NCBI RefSeq assembly: GCF_031458255.1
Contig: NZ_JAVDYC010000001.1
Span: 7,488,501-7,552,500 of the forward strand
Length of the DNA stretch: 64,000 nt
DNA from: Catenuloplanes niger
GTDB lineage: Bacteria; Actinomycetota; Actinomycetes; Mycobacteriales; Micromonosporaceae
Direction of reading: 5' to 3'
Part shown: positions 63,668-64,000 of the stretch, one piece after another
Position numbering within the stretch: position 1 is the first letter of the stretch
How the letters are laid out: the number at the start of each line of letters is the position of its first letter
Notes under the pieces: model-generated
The model's input: the letters and a program-made list of their open reading frames with translations, nothing else
What the model was told of the DNA's origin: nothing
The model's database searches: none
Made by a program: the position numbers and the translations under genes

Positions 63668-64000
63668 ATGCCTCCAGAGAGAACTGCCCGAACCGCGGCG
63701 GCCGCGTTCCTCGGCCTGATCGCCGATCCGCGTGACGACCGGTCGGTCGCCGACGTCGAGGCGCATCGTGCGACGACCGTCGTCCGGGGTGCCGCGCTGG
63801 TCCTGGGCAGCATCCTGGACCACGTCAACGATCATGAGCTGGCCGGCCGTACCCCCGGGTTCATCGAGGCGTGTGAGAGCGCCGGGCGCCGGCTGGCCGA
63901 GCGGGCCGGGGACTCCGCGCAACTCGCGGCCGGGCTGTTGTTCTTCATGTCGGTCAACGTGGAGCTGCTCCGCCGACGGTTCGATCCGCCGTCCCCGGCC
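63668..64000 (+). CDS. Hypothetical protein, C-terminus beyond window edge
   Basis: The frame opens at ATG 63668 (MPPERTARTAAAAFLGLIAD) with CGGGAG about 5 nt upstream and has no stop for 111 codons up to the right edge. The visible part is helical and soluble, with blocks VRGAALVLGSILDHVNDHEL and LAAGLLFFMSVNVELLRRRF. The family is not recognised. Confidence 0.55.
   Translation, partial: MPPERTARTAAAAFLGLIADPRDDRSVADVEAHRATTVVRGAALVLGSILDHVNDHELAGRTPGFIEACESAGRRLAERAGDSAQLAAGLLFFMSVNVELLRRRFDPPSPA

Overview
This window is about 64 kb of very GC-rich, gene-dense actinobacterial chromosome. Four things point to an actinomycete: a complete Pup-proteasome system (Mpa/ARC ATPase, Dop, Pup, PrcB, PrcA, PafA), the mycothiol ligase MshC, PafBC WYL regulators, and an HTH (DUF5753)/DUF397 pair. 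The mix of families (SCO1664-like protein, DUF3090, MSMEG_4193-type phosphatase, PAC2 protein, DUF3866, DUF3159) fits Micromonosporaceae such as Actinoplanes or Catenuloplanes; the genus cannot be fixed from sequence alone. I see no rRNA, tRNA, CRISPR array, transposase, integrase or phage gene.

Layout. 1-7.9 kb: a WXG100-like pair cut by the left edge, a NYN-domain protein, a LysR regulator, a hemerythrin, an M20 peptidase, small conserved proteins, and a divergent aldo-keto reductase/LLM oxidoreductase pair. 7.97-17.3 kb: the conserved block around mshC (phosphatase, DUF3090, SCO1664-like, MshC, PAC2, HAD, zinc metallopeptidase), interrupted by a decayed SDR/LysR pair, a DUF998 membrane protein, a GntR regulator and a TM2 protein. 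17.4-22.8 kb: a histidine kinase and response regulator upstream of a MacB-like ABC exporter, with one 19-bp motif upstream of both operons. 23-27.4 kb: PilZ, a Fe-S RecB-like nuclease, a site-2 protease, TrmI and a partner. 27.7-43.7 kb: arc, dop, pup, prcB, prcA, then a repeat-rich gene-free zone and rfbD/rfbA, then pafA, DUF3866, pafB, pafC, tatA and tatC. 44.3-49.6 kb: a DUF5753/DUF397 module and a HAD protein sit between tatC and helY. 49.7-64 kb: accessory genes (MHYT sensor, TetR/DUF3159, F420-type reductase, polysaccharide deacetylase, SNase-like nuclease, a secreted Ala/Glu-rich protein) and an ABC operon with two ATPases and two very large FtsX permeases.

How the genes work together. 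Pup is deamidated by Dop, ligated to substrates by PafA, and pupylated substrates are unfolded by Mpa into the PrcAB 20S core; PafBC is the regulator encoded nearby in many actinobacteria. TatA/TatC export folded proteins. RfbA/RfbD make dTDP-rhamnose precursors. The kinase/regulator pair probably controls the neighbouring exporter.

Two sequence-level patterns stand out. First, twenty genes have a TANNNT -10 box ending only 5-8 nt before the start codon, which predicts widespread leaderless mRNAs and fixes several starts. Second, several intergenic gaps carry short tandem-repeat arrays (13, 17, 24, 32-33, 33 and 35 bp units), two of which include the stop codon of the preceding gene. Convergent or terminal gene ends are mostly marked by strong perfect hairpins.
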